Source: Pirellulaceae bacterium
Lineage (GTDB): Bacteria; Planctomycetota; Planctomycetia; Pirellulales; Pirellulaceae
Assembly: GCA_028280445.1 (NCBI GenBank)
Contig: JANQLU010000115.1
Coordinates: forward strand, 1 to 64,000
Direction of reading: 5' to 3'
DNA length: 64,000 nucleotides
Shown: piece after piece, positions 53,413 through 62,063 of the stretch
Layout: each line of letters begins with the position of its first letter
Position numbering within the stretch: the first letter of the stretch is position 1
The notes under the pieces: generated by a model
What the model saw: only the letters and a program-made list of their open reading frames with translations
Databases searched by the model: none
What the model was told of the DNA's origin: nothing
Program-made: the position numbers and the translations under genes

Positions 53413-54111
53413 ATGCCGGCTCACGACAAAAATCAAAACAACGCAAAACTTTTTACAGACGGACATTTGGAAACCTCCGTTTTGACGGCAACGCCTGTTG
53501 AAGTTGGACCGAGGATTTCGCAGAACACCGATCAAGTTCAAAACGCAACTGAGAACTGCATGCTGGAACCAGCTGAAAATTCAGACAGCTCGAATTCTCT
53601 CGACATCGAAACTTTGATTGCCAAACACCACCGGGCGGTCTATCGATTCGCCTATCGACTGAGTGGCAATTCCAGTGATGCCGAGGATTTGACGCAGCAG
53701 GCGTTTATGTTGGCTCATCAACATTTGAACCAGCTCCGCGATCAGCAAAAATGTTTGTCTTGGATGTTTACGATCGTCCGCAATACATTTTTCAAAATGA
53801 ATCGCAGAAAACGGCCCAATTGTGCAGCCAATCTGGAATTGGATATTGATCAAATTTCCGAAGCCGCCATGGAGCATTTGGAGTTTGATACCGATCGACT
53901 TCAGATTGCATTGAATCGTTTGTCTGATGAACAACGTAACATTCTGATGATGTTTTATTTCGAAAAACTTTCATATAAACAAATTGCAAAAAAACTGGAT
54001 GTGAAACTCGGCACAGTGATGAGTCGGTTATCTCGCGCGAAATCAAAATTGCGCGGCAGCCTGATCGCCGTCGGGTTTGACTTGCCCTATCAACCAGGTA
54101 CACCGTCATGA
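53413..54111 (+). CDS. ECF-type RNA polymerase sigma factor
   Basis: 232 residues from the ATG at 53413. Region 2 (about 65-130) has HHRAVYRFAYRLSGNSSDAEDLTQQAF and the QKCLSWMFTIVRNTFF segment. Region 4 (about 165-220) has LNRLSDEQRNILMMFYFEKL and the helix-turn-helix SYKQIAKKLDVKLGTVMSRLSRAK. The first 60 residues are an unstructured Ser/Asn/Glu-rich extension unusual for ECF factors. An ATG at 53560 would give a standard 183-residue protein, so the start is uncertain. Its stop overlaps the start of the next gene (ATGA), typical of a sigma/anti-sigma pair. Confidence 0.9.
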   Translation: MPAHDKNQNNAKLFTDGHLETSVLTATPVEVGPRISQNTDQVQNATENCMLEPAENSDSSNSLDIETLIAKHHRAVYRFAYRLSGNSSDAEDLTQQAFMLAHQHLNQLRDQQKCLSWMFTIVRNTFFKMNRRKRPNCAANLELDIDQISEAAMEHLEFDTDRLQIALNRLSDEQRNILMMFYFEKLSYKQIAKKLDVKLGTVMSRLSRAKSKLRGSLIAVGFDLPYQPGTPS

Positions 54112-55028
54112 ATCTTCCCAAAATTCCAAAAGAATATCTCGAGCAGATCGATTGCCTGCAGCCAGATTCCGATTTAGAGTCGATCTTGGAATTTGAACCA
54201 TTGCAGCGATGGGCTGCGCAAAGTGAGCAACATCGCAAAGCCATTGAGTTGGCGGTCGAAAAGAGTCGCAAATGGGATCAACAATTGCAACAGTTGATGC
54301 CCGAAATTGTCGTACCCAACGATCTGCAACAAAGGTTGTTTCTGGCAACGGCTGCGCCGGTGGTAGCGCAACCGGTGGAATCAGCATCGAACCAACGAAA
54401 TCTGCCCCGACATCATCGTGGGTTTATCATTGCGTTGTATGGAGCATCGTTGGCAATGATGTTGATGATTGCGCTGGGACTCATCGGGTTGACGGATATC
54501 CTTTACCGCAAACCCGCCATTACCGAAGCCGATATTCAACGTTCGACTGACGCTTGGCGGAAACAACTCCATCAATGTGTCTTTCGCGCGGAACGTCCCG
54601 CAGATCTCAGCCTGTTTCCGCGTTGCCGCGATATCAACCCCAAATTGAAATGGCAGGGATTTGCCAAAGTGATCACGGAATTTGGCCCCGCGCTGGGTTC
54701 CTATGTGGGGCTTGGCAAAACGGCTGAAGGAAAACCGCGTGACTGTTTTTTATTGACATTTCGCAATGACAATGATTTTGACTTGGGGCAAATCAATGTG
54801 TCGATGCCACCGACACCTAAGGTCGGAGCCAACGGCAATCAACTGTTTGCGGCGGCTAGTTACGACAAAGAGTTTGTTCATGTGCTGTTGTTTTCAAATC
54901 GTGCAGACTACGCGCAGTTGGTCAAACCTAATGTGATCCTGACCGACTCTTCGATGAAAACCGATACCTATATCGCTTATGCTTTGTCCAAGCGTTTGAA
55001 CGAATTGAAACGCCGTAGCCAACGTTAG
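54108..55028 (+). CDS. Putative membrane partner (anti-sigma) of the ECF factor
   Basis: 306 residues. The ATG overlaps the sigma factor stop by 4 nt, so the two are translationally coupled. A cytosolic N-terminal part (1-100), with a possible helical sigma-binding region, is followed by one TM segment (about 107-130, IALYGASLAMMLMIALGLIGLTDIL) and an extracytoplasmic domain (135-306). No zinc anti-sigma HxxxCxxC motif is seen. The sensor domain is not recognised. The anti-sigma role is inferred from coupling and topology. It is convergent with uvrA, overlapping its end by 4 nt. Confidence 0.7.
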   Translation: MNLPKIPKEYLEQIDCLQPDSDLESILEFEPLQRWAAQSEQHRKAIELAVEKSRKWDQQLQQLMPEIVVPNDLQQRLFLATAAPVVAQPVESASNQRNLPRHHRGFIIALYGASLAMMLMIALGLIGLTDILYRKPAITEADIQRSTDAWRKQLHQCVFRAERPADLSLFPRCRDINPKLKWQGFAKVITEFGPALGSYVGLGKTAEGKPRDCFLLTFRNDNDFDLGQINVSMPPTPKVGANGNQLFAAASYDKEFVHVLLFSNRADYAQLVKPNVILTDSSMKTDTYIAYALSKRLNELKRRSQR

Positions 55029-57829
55029 TTAACAAGCATTCGTTGTAAGTATTTACCGGTCCAGGAATTTTCGACTTCCGAGATATCCTGAGGCGTACCC
55101 GCTGCGACAATTTGCCCGCCGGCGTCACCTCCTTCGGGTCCCAAATCAATGACCCAGTCCGAACATTTGATCATGTCCAGGTGATGTTCAATCACCACAA
55201 CCGAGTTTCCCTTGGCGGCCAACCCGTCGAGGATGTTGGTCAAACGCTGAACATCTTCGAAATGCAAGCCTGTCGTCGGTTCGTCGAGCAAATAGAGTGC
55301 GTTGCCCGATTGCGGTTTGGCCAATTCGGTTGCCAGTTTGACGCGTTGCGCTTCACCACCGGAAAGTGTTGTTGACGATTGCCCTAGAGACAAATAGCCC
55401 AGGCCGATTTTGACAAAACTATCGAGGTACGATTTGATTTTGGGAATCGAATCAAAAAACGAAAGAGCATCGTCGACCTGCATTTCCAAAACATCGGCGA
55501 TCGAGCAGCCTTTAAATTTGACTCCCAGCGTTTCCTGGTTGAATCGTTTGCCCTGACAGACTGAGCATGGTACGTACATTTCTGACAAAAAATTCATTTC
55601 AATTTTGACGGCGCCGTATCCGTCACATTGGCCGCAACGCCCAGCCGCGTTGTTGAAACTGAATCGCGAATGCGAGTAGCCTTTGGATTTTGCCATCTTG
55701 GTTTGCGCAAAAATCTTTCTGATCTCCGCAAACATGCCGCAATAGGTTGCCAAACAACTGCGCGGTGAACGGCCAATCGGTTTTTGGTCGACCCACACCA
55801 TTTTTTCAATCTGTTCGATACCCGCGACGGAATCAAATTGCCTCGGCCGACGTGTTTGCAGGCCCAGATAATTGGCGATTGCCGGATAGAGCGTTTCTCG
55901 AATCAACGTGCTTTTCCCCGAACCGCTGACTCCCGTTACCGTCACAAACCGGCCCAACGGCAACTCCAAATCGACCGTTTTTAAATTGTTGCCGCTGGCA
56001 CCTCGCAACACAATTTTTTCGCCGCCATCGACGGGGCGCAACTCGGATTGTCGTGCGATCGATTTGTTTCCGTTGAGATACGAGGCAGTGAGGCTCCGTG
56101 AACTCGCGCCATTGAGTTTTTCGATCTGCGCCGGCGGTTTTACAAAAACGATTTCGCCTCCACGGAACCCCGCCTCCGGGCCGACATCGATCAACCAATC
56201 GCAAGCCCGCATGATCTCTTCGTCATGTTCCACAACAATGACTGTGTTGCCGCGCGATTGAAGCTCGCGCAATGTTTGAATCAATCGTTGGTTGTCTCGT
56301 TGATGCAAACCGATGGACGGTTCATCGAGAACATAACAAACGCCAGTTAATCCCGTGCCGATCGCTGTCGACAAACGGACGCGTTGAAATTCACCGCCGC
56401 TCAAACTGTTGGTCGGACGGTCGAGTGTGAGGTAGCCCAATCCGACGTTTTTCAAGTATTTGATCCGCGACTGGATTTCATCGATCAAAGGCGTCGCGAT
56501 CTGGTTTTTGACATCGTCCGATTCCAGACGGTTTAAACTGTCACTCAATTCGTCCAAATCCAGGCGGCAATATTGAGCAATGGTTTTTTCGTTGATGAAC
56601 ACGGAATTGCCGGCGGTTGCCAATCGTGTCCCTCGACATTCTGAACAATTGGTGATCGCGCGAAAATTGCTCAGTTCGTCCTGTCGCTGTTTGCTTTTGG
56701 TCGTGACAAATTCCTTTTCCAACAGATCACGCACTCCGAGTGCCTGTTTTCCAAAACCCTCCCAAATTTGTTGCCGTTGGTCGGCTGTGAATTGATCAAC
56801 CGGAGTTTCGCGATCCAAACCGATTTTTTCCAACAGTGGATCCAGGAGGGCGATATTTCGTTGACGTTGAGCTTTGGTGAGCGATTTCCACGGCTGGACC
56901 GCCTCGGCGATGGACTGGTCTTTGTTTTTCAAAACCATTTCCGGATCAAATTGTTCAAAAACACCAAACCCATCACAACTCGGACAAGCGCCATAGGGGC
57001 TATTAAAACTAAAAGTCCTGGGTTCAATTTCCGCGTAGCTGATCGAACATTGCGGACAGCTGTGGAGCGCATTGAACAATCGCTCGTCCCATTGCTCCGT
57101 TTCTCGGTTTTCTGGTGTCAGGAAAGCGGCAACGACCAGTCCGCCAGATAGCCGGGCGGCTGTCTCAATCGCCTCGAACAATCGGGACTGGATATCGTCG
57201 CGAACGATAATTCGATCCGTGATGGCCTCGATCGTACTGTTTTTCTGCGGAGAAAGCTCAGGAAGATTTTCGATGTCCGTCACATTCCCGTTGACGCGAA
57301 CGCGGATCAACCCTGCCTTGCGAATTTGTTGGAAGACGCTTTCGTGTTTCCCTTTGCGACCTCGAACCATCGGGGCGAGAATCATGACTTTGGTTCGTTC
57401 GGGCAGTTCCAGGATTTCCTCCCTGATTTTTTCCAGCGGGATTTGATTGATCGGAGTCCCGCATTCAAAACAACGAACTTCGCCAACCCGGGCAAACAGC
57501 ACTCGCAAATGATCGTGAATTTCAGTTTGCGTGCCGACCGTGCTGCGCGGATTGGTGCCGCCTTGCTTTTGCTTAATCGCCAACATCGGTGGCAATCCGG
57601 TCACTTGTTTGACATCGGGTCGTTGGATTTGATCAAAAAACTGGCGCGCATAGATCGACAGGCTTTCGATGTATTGTCGTTGGCCTTCGGCAAAAATCGT
57701 GTCCATGGCCAAGCTGCTTTTGCCGCTCCCACTCGGTCCGGTGATCACAGTGAATTGACCGAGGGGTATTTCTACATCGATGTTTTTCAAATTGTGTGTC
57801 CGGGCGCCGACGACCTTGATGGATTTCAT
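55025..57829 (-). CDS. uvrA: Excinuclease ABC subunit A
   Basis: 934 residues from the ATG at 57829 (MKSIKVVGARTHNLKNIDVE), the canonical start. Two ABC modules: Walker A GPSGSGKSSL (about 31-40) and GVSGSGKSTL (about 635), with signatures NSLSGGEFQRVRL and TTLSGGEAQRVKL. Zinc modules include CPQC...CPSC, CSEC and CGQC...CSVC. It recognises DNA lesions and loads UvrB in nucleotide excision repair. Full length. Convergent with the sigma/anti-sigma operon; a family A palindrome lies upstream at 57893. Confidence 0.97.
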   Translation of the reverse strand: MKSIKVVGARTHNLKNIDVEIPLGQFTVITGPSGSGKSSLAMDTIFAEGQRQYIESLSIYARQFFDQIQRPDVKQVTGLPPMLAIKQKQGGTNPRSTVGTQTEIHDHLRVLFARVGEVRCFECGTPINQIPLEKIREEILELPERTKVMILAPMVRGRKGKHESVFQQIRKAGLIRVRVNGNVTDIENLPELSPQKNSTIEAITDRIIVRDDIQSRLFEAIETAARLSGGLVVAAFLTPENRETEQWDERLFNALHSCPQCSISYAEIEPRTFSFNSPYGACPSCDGFGVFEQFDPEMVLKNKDQSIAEAVQPWKSLTKAQRQRNIALLDPLLEKIGLDRETPVDQFTADQRQQIWEGFGKQALGVRDLLEKEFVTTKSKQRQDELSNFRAITNCSECRGTRLATAGNSVFINEKTIAQYCRLDLDELSDSLNRLESDDVKNQIATPLIDEIQSRIKYLKNVGLGYLTLDRPTNSLSGGEFQRVRLSTAIGTGLTGVCYVLDEPSIGLHQRDNQRLIQTLRELQSRGNTVIVVEHDEEIMRACDWLIDVGPEAGFRGGEIVFVKPPAQIEKLNGASSRSLTASYLNGNKSIARQSELRPVDGGEKIVLRGASGNNLKTVDLELPLGRFVTVTGVSGSGKSTLIRETLYPAIANYLGLQTRRPRQFDSVAGIEQIEKMVWVDQKPIGRSPRSCLATYCGMFAEIRKIFAQTKMAKSKGYSHSRFSFNNAAGRCGQCDGYGAVKIEMNFLSEMYVPCSVCQGKRFNQETLGVKFKGCSIADVLEMQVDDALSFFDSIPKIKSYLDSFVKIGLGYLSLGQSSTTLSGGEAQRVKLATELAKPQSGNALYLLDEPTTGLHFEDVQRLTNILDGLAAKGNSVVVIEHHLDMIKCSDWVIDLGPEGGDAGGQIVAAGTPQDISEVENSWTGKYLQRMLVN

Positions 57830-57892
57830 GATCTTGATTGCTGCCCCGGTATTGGATCGTCGTGAAATTAGTGATGAAGAATCATAACAGTA

Positions 57893-57983
57893 GTAGGGCC
57901 GGTTCCCATCGGCCGTTTTGTCCAATCGTCGGTTTTGCTGAACCGTCGGGTTTGCTGAATCGGCCGGTGGGAACCGGCCCTAC
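57893..57983. repeat. Dispersed nested palindrome, family A (copy 4)
   Basis: Left arm GTAGGGCCGGTTCCCATCGG plus CC (57893-57914); right arm GGCCGGTGGGAACCGGCC plus CTAC (57962-57983). Between them are CGTCGGTTTTGCTGAA-type tandem units. The CTA at 57980-57982 is the TAG stop of yjbQ on the minus strand. Confidence 0.9.
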
Positions 57984-58405
57984 TTTTTTTGACCCATGAT
58001 CGTCGCAACCAGCTGTCGACCTGAGGCGCGGTTTCGATGTTCACACAAATAGATCCCTTGCCAGGTTCCGAGCTTTAAACGTCCGTCGGTGATCGGAATT
58101 GAGAGGCTTGCGCCCATTAGCGAGCTTTTGACATGGGCGGGCATGTCATCTGGTCCTTCACAAGTGTGGACATACGGCAGGGACTCCGGAACGACGTGAT
58201 TTATTGCGGTTTCCATATCCTGGCGAACATCGGGGTCACAATTTTCGTTCAAAGTCAGCGATGCGGAGGTGTGCAAAATGAACAGTTGAAAGATTCCGAT
58301 GTCAAAATCGGCCATCTCAGGCACCGCTTTTTCGATCTCCTGAGTGACGAGATGAAACCCCCTACGAAAGGGTGGTAATCTGAATTGGGTCTGTGCAAAG
58401 TCCAT
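57980..58405 (-). CDS. yjbQ: YjbQ family protein (UPF0047)
   Basis: 141 residues. The family blocks are complete: ILHTSASLTLNENCDPDVRQDME, MPAHVKSSLMGASLSIPITDGRL and GTWQGIYLCEHR, with the conserved His residues of a putative metal site. E. coli YjbQ was reported to have weak thiamine-phosphate synthase activity; the in vivo function is unsettled. Its stop TAG is the end of a dispersed palindrome. Upstream of uvrA on the same strand, so a shared transcript is possible but the palindrome intervenes. Confidence 0.93.
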   Translation of the reverse strand: MDFAQTQFRLPPFRRGFHLVTQEIEKAVPEMADFDIGIFQLFILHTSASLTLNENCDPDVRQDMETAINHVVPESLPYVHTCEGPDDMPAHVKSSLMGASLSIPITDGRLKLGTWQGIYLCEHRNRASGRQLVATIMGQKK

Positions 58406-58997
58406 TGATTTTCGGCCCGTCTAACCACCAAAATTTGATTTTTATGAGGTTTGACGAATTTTAGACAGAATGTCAACGACCCGAAATTTGAAATGGCCTT
58501 GGTTGAGTATTTTCACATTAGCGAAATGGCTTAGCAGACCGGCGAGATCGACAAATCACTAGCTCGTGAATTAATGCACAAAGTTTGCGGGACAAATCGA
58601 GCACTTTGATTGGAGAGATTCTACTGAGCGGCAAAAATGCCAGCTTATGGACTGCAGGCAGCTTTTGGGGAATTCTCCCCCAAAAAAAATAAATTTTCTT
58701 GACATTGCAAACGCCGACGGAATAATAGGCTTCGTGCTAAAAAGCCTGCCGGTTGAATTGCCCATATTTTTTCGGTTTCAAAATAGTTAAACGAAGGGCA
58801 AACCGGTCATCGGATGGCAAATGCTGAAAAGATGGAATCTTTCAAGCACGGATGCAAAAACCAAATGATTGGTTGATGGACGGTGATTCACCGTTTTGTT
58901 CAGCAAGCACTCCACACTTTATATTTACTCCTCGGGTAGGTTCGCGTTCCACCACGAGGCACATTGTTTGAAAGAACATTATTATCGTGAGGTTTCA
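58406..58997. other. 592-nt gene-free interval with promoter and long leader
   Basis: No supported gene. It holds a strong promoter match at 58699-58726. A leader of about 265 nt leads to the small gene at 58998, with a hairpin ACGGTGATTCACCGT (58880-58894) followed by TTTTG inside it. Confidence 0.55.
58699..58726 (+). promoter_or_regulatory. Strong sigma-70 type promoter match
   Basis: TTGACA (58699-58704), 16 nt, AATAAT (58721-58726). Transcription from here would yield a long 5' leader before the 77-residue gene, or an independent small RNA ending at the hairpin near 58894. Confidence 0.6.
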
Positions 58998-59231
58998 ATG
59001 ACCAACAAAAAGAAAGTTAGCAACGTTTTCGAGGCAATCCTCAAATACGGGCACGATGAAGATTTCATCCCTTTTGGTGGCGATGATTTCGAAGCAACCG
59101 ATGCTCCTGCAGGTTCAGATCAAAAAATCGAAGAACTCCGTCGACGAGTTGAATTAGGACAACCATTGTGGCACGTTGAGGATCGTCACGACTACAGCGG
59201 TTTGACCGGAGCTGTTCGCCCACGTGAGTGA
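58998..59231 (+). CDS. Small acidic protein of unknown function
   Basis: 77 residues from the ATG at 58998 with GTGAGGT about 8 nt upstream. Begins MTNKKKVSNVFEAILKYGHD, then an acidic FIPFGGDDFEATDAP segment. It ends with a charged helix plus RVELGQPLWHVEDRHDYSGL. No family is recognised with certainty. Well-formed ribosome site and terminator suggest a highly expressed single gene. Cytosolic. Confidence 0.75.
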   Translation: MTNKKKVSNVFEAILKYGHDEDFIPFGGDDFEATDAPAGSDQKIEELRRRVELGQPLWHVEDRHDYSGLTGAVRPRE

Positions 59232-59264
59232 TCCACGTAGGTCAAATTTAATAAAACGAATGCA

Positions 59265-59294
59265 AAAACGGGTGTTCAGCACCCGTTTTTTTTT
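59265..59294 (+). terminator. Intrinsic terminator of the small acidic protein gene
   Basis: ACGGGTG and CACCCGT flank TTCAG and are followed by a run of T residues. Stem and T-run are close to ideal. Confidence 0.85.
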
Positions 59295-59352
59295 GCGCTT
59301 TTTTTGCACGTAGTTGTCCAAATTTATCCAAAACGGTGATCGCCTGCTGTCG

Positions 59353-59760
59353 CTAACCCGTCGACATCGCTTCGTCCAACACATCTTCGGCAACATAGAT
59401 CGGCAACGCTGGTTCGTGTGACACGGCGACGGCAATCGCATCCGAAGGCCGTGAGTCAATTTCGATCAACTCGCCGTCAACTTTGATTCGCAGCGACGCG
59501 TAGTAGGTATGTTCTTTTAATTCGCTGATGACAACACTGTCCAACTCGCCACCCATCTGTTCGACGATCTGAACCACCAAATCATGAGTCAATGGGCGAG
59601 GTCCCCGGATGCCCTTGACGCGTCGATCGATGCTGTTGGCTTCGTAATACCCAATTAAGATTGGAAACTGTCGCTCGCCATCAACTTCGCGCAGAAAAAC
59701 GACTTGACTCTCATTGATTTCGCTGATGATAATTCGCGCCAAACGCATTTCGACGGGCAT
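59353..59760 (-). CDS. Bifunctional nuclease family protein (DUF151)
   Basis: 135 residues from the ATG at 59760 (MPVEMRLARIIISEINES). The family features are FPILIGYYEANSIDR, GPRPLTHDLVVQIVEQMGG, YYASLRIKVDGELIEIDSRPSDAIAVAV and the final PIYVAEDVLDEA. Plant and bacterial members degrade RNA and DNA; function in this organism unknown. The longer frame back to 59877 is not supported, and a TATAAT-like site lies there (59795-59800 on the minus strand). Confidence 0.92.
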   Translation of the reverse strand: MPVEMRLARIIISEINESQVVFLREVDGERQFPILIGYYEANSIDRRVKGIRGPRPLTHDLVVQIVEQMGGELDSVVISELKEHTYYASLRIKVDGELIEIDSRPSDAIAVAVSHEPALPIYVAEDVLDEAMSTG

Positions 59761-60437
59761 AATTTGTTTCCTGGAAAAAATTGAACCTACAACAATTATA
59801 TTCGATCCTCCGTCATTCGTCTTACTTTGCGACGGGCCACAGGAAATTTCATGACTCTGTTTCCATTGAAATTTCATGTCTGAAAACTCTCATTTTGGGT
59901 GCCACTGTCTCTGCCAGTGTTCTTTTTGAACATGTTTGGACAATTTTTTAACTTTCCAATTAGTGACCGAAACTCCGTCAATAGTGGTTGTTGAATATTT
60001 CAGTTAAACGAAATAAGCGGTGTTGGCCGTAAATCACTGGCTGGGGCCAGTGGCACCCGATCTGGAATCGATTTTCTGCAACCGTAACCCTGAACATTCG
60101 GGCTCCGTGTCGAACATTGTTTTTTAGCCCGGTATCCAGGATGTTGAGTCGTGAGCCTGTGGCTGCAGGAAATTCAGCAATTTTCTGTTCGTCAATGACA
60201 CTTGGATTTTTTTGATGCTTGCTGCACCCACAAATTTGGATGGCTCCTAAAGTTGTCAAGAAATCCCTTGATCGCACGCCAAAGATTGATTTTGCGTGCC
60301 AACAGATCGAACCCTGAATCGACGTAGTGGCAACCAATACGATTGGGAGTGCCGTTTGTCCGTTAAAACACGGCTAGTTGACTTTCACAGAATTCGAAAT
60401 TCCCTATGCTACTACCAGAAACAAGGAGTTGATCGAG
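59761..60437. other. 677-nt gene-free interval
   Basis: It contains the family B palindrome (59897-60058) and no convincing coding sequence. The 119-codon open frame on the minus strand runs through the repeat and lacks any family. It is upstream of both the nuclease and the oxidoreductase gene. Confidence 0.6.
59897..60058. repeat. Dispersed palindrome, family B (copy 3)
   Basis: Left arm GGGTGCCACTGTCTCTGCCA plus GTG (59897-59919); right arm AATCACTGGCTGGGGCCAGT plus GGCACCC (60032-60058). Confidence 0.85.
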
Positions 60438-61478
60438 ATGCTGAAAGTTGGAATTGTTGGGCTCGGATTCATGGGTTGGATCCACTGGCTGTCTTATAAA
60501 CAAGTTGCCGGTGTGAAAGTAGTTGCCATCTGTGAAACAGATCCAACTAAACGCACAGGGGATTGGACATCGATTCAAGGGAATTTTGGCCCTCCTGGCG
60601 AAAAGGTTGATTTGAGCGACATTCAAGTTTTTGACAATGTCGATTCGATGTTGTCCGAATGCGATCTGGATTTCGTCGATGTTTGTTTGCCTCCCAGTAT
60701 GCATCGGCCGGCAACTGTTAAATCGTTGGACCACGGCAAACATGTCTTTTGCGAAAAACCGATGGCGGTTTCGCTCGATGATTGCGATCAAATGGTCGCG
60801 GCTGCCCAGCGCAACAACCGATTGTTGATGGTCGGTCATGTGTTGCCGTTTTTTCCAGAGTACACTCAAGCCCGCGCGGTCATCGATTCGGGCGAGTACG
60901 GTCGGCTGTTGGGCGGTACGTTTCGCCGAGTTATTTCTGATCCTACGTGGCTCAGCAATTTCTATGACGCCGAGATTGTCGGCGGACCGCTGATCGATCT
61001 TCACGTTCACGATGCGCACCTGATTCGGATGTTGTTTGGGATGCCGACGCAACTCGATTGCGTGGGTCGTTTTAGAGGCGACGTGGTGCAGTATTGCAAT
61101 ACGGTTTACCGGTTTGACGATCCCAATTTGGTGGTTTCCAGCGTGTCCGGTGTTGTCGAGCAACAGGGTCGGCCATTCAATCATGGGTTCGAATTACATT
61201 TTGAATCCGCCACGATGCAATTTGAATTCGCGGCGTTTGCCGACCAGGCGGAATCGATGCCGTTGAAATTGTTAACACCTGACGATCAAGTGGAACGCCC
61301 TGAATTGGTCAGCGAATCTGACATCGATGGTTTCAAAGCAGAAATCCAAGAAGTTGTTGAATCCGTTTCGCAAAACAAGCAAAGCGAGATTTTGTCGGGG
61401 CATTTAGCCAAAGACGCGATTCGACTTTGCCACTTGCAAACAGAATCTGCCCGTCGGCAAACGCCGGTTTCGATCTAG
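60438..61478 (+). CDS. Gfo/Idh/MocA-type NAD(P)-dependent oxidoreductase
   Basis: 346 residues from the ATG at 60438 (MLKVGIVGLGFMGWIHWLSY), with AAGGAG about 10 nt upstream. The Rossmann domain is at 1-125, with GLGFMG and the EKPMAVSLDD motif (about 112). The C-terminal alpha/beta domain has GGPLIDLHVHDAHLIRMLFG (about 195), which includes the family's DxxxHD catalytic pair. Typical substrates are sugars, inositols or their derivatives; specificity is not visible. Single gene. Confidence 0.93.
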   Translation: MLKVGIVGLGFMGWIHWLSYKQVAGVKVVAICETDPTKRTGDWTSIQGNFGPPGEKVDLSDIQVFDNVDSMLSECDLDFVDVCLPPSMHRPATVKSLDHGKHVFCEKPMAVSLDDCDQMVAAAQRNNRLLMVGHVLPFFPEYTQARAVIDSGEYGRLLGGTFRRVISDPTWLSNFYDAEIVGGPLIDLHVHDAHLIRMLFGMPTQLDCVGRFRGDVVQYCNTVYRFDDPNLVVSSVSGVVEQQGRPFNHGFELHFESATMQFEFAAFADQAESMPLKLLTPDDQVERPELVSESDIDGFKAEIQEVVESVSQNKQSEILSGHLAKDAIRLCHLQTESARRQTPVSI

Positions 61479-61632
61479 CCAGCCGATTCGAGCGATTGCG
61501 CTTTGCTGCTGCGATTGCCCCTTCGCTGCCAATAGCTAGCGGTTTCTCGGTCCAGATTGCTGTATTTTGATTCCGCGCGAAATACTAGAATCTGTTCGAC
61601 ATTGGAGAGTTTTGTATTCCAAAGGATTGGAA

Positions 61633-61995
61633 ATGCCCGACCAAATACAATTTGCCGAATTTGCGAATTTGCTTTTGACGTGGGTGGGTTTTGGTACTCT
61701 GGTCGGCCTTGCGGCCAAAACCATCATGCCAGGCCCTGACCCTGGAGGAACGGTTGCAACGTTGCTGATGGGCATTGTCGGTACACTGATTGGCTGCGCC
61801 GTTTTGAAATTTATTTACCCCCAACAAATGTTTGAACCAATCAGCGGAAAAGGTTTTTTGTTTGGGACGTTCGGCGCATTGATTCTACTCACGTTTTACA
61901 AAATTCTTGGAGGCCATTGGTTTATCGAAGGCGATCGCATGACGTCTCGATTGGCTCGTCGGCGAAAACGACGTCGGTATGTCATCGAAGATTGA
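61633..61995 (+). CDS. GlsB/YeaQ/YmgE-family membrane protein
   Basis: 120 residues from the ATG at 61633 with AAAGGA about 8 nt upstream. Three hydrophobic segments (about 11-28, 39-62, 75-93) with the family-like GLAAKTIMPGPDPGG turn and GIVGTLIGCAV helix. A basic C-terminus (RLARRRKRRRYVIED) extends it beyond the usual 80-90 residues. Transglycosylase-associated name, function unknown. Confidence 0.85.
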   Translation: MPDQIQFAEFANLLLTWVGFGTLVGLAAKTIMPGPDPGGTVATLLMGIVGTLIGCAVLKFIYPQQMFEPISGKGFLFGTFGALILLTFYKILGGHWFIEGDRMTSRLARRRKRRRYVIED

Positions 61996-62063
61996 GAATC
62001 GGATCGCCACCCTCGACGTCAACGTAATTCAGTATAATTGGTGTACGACGTGGAGGATTTTGT

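Noticed and set aside
58571-58765. 64-codon open frame on the minus strand
   Set aside because: Overlaps the strong plus-strand promoter; composition not protein-like; no start signal.
59978-60337. 119-codon open frame on the minus strand
   Set aside because: Passes through the right arm of a family B palindrome, lacks a ribosome site and resembles no family.
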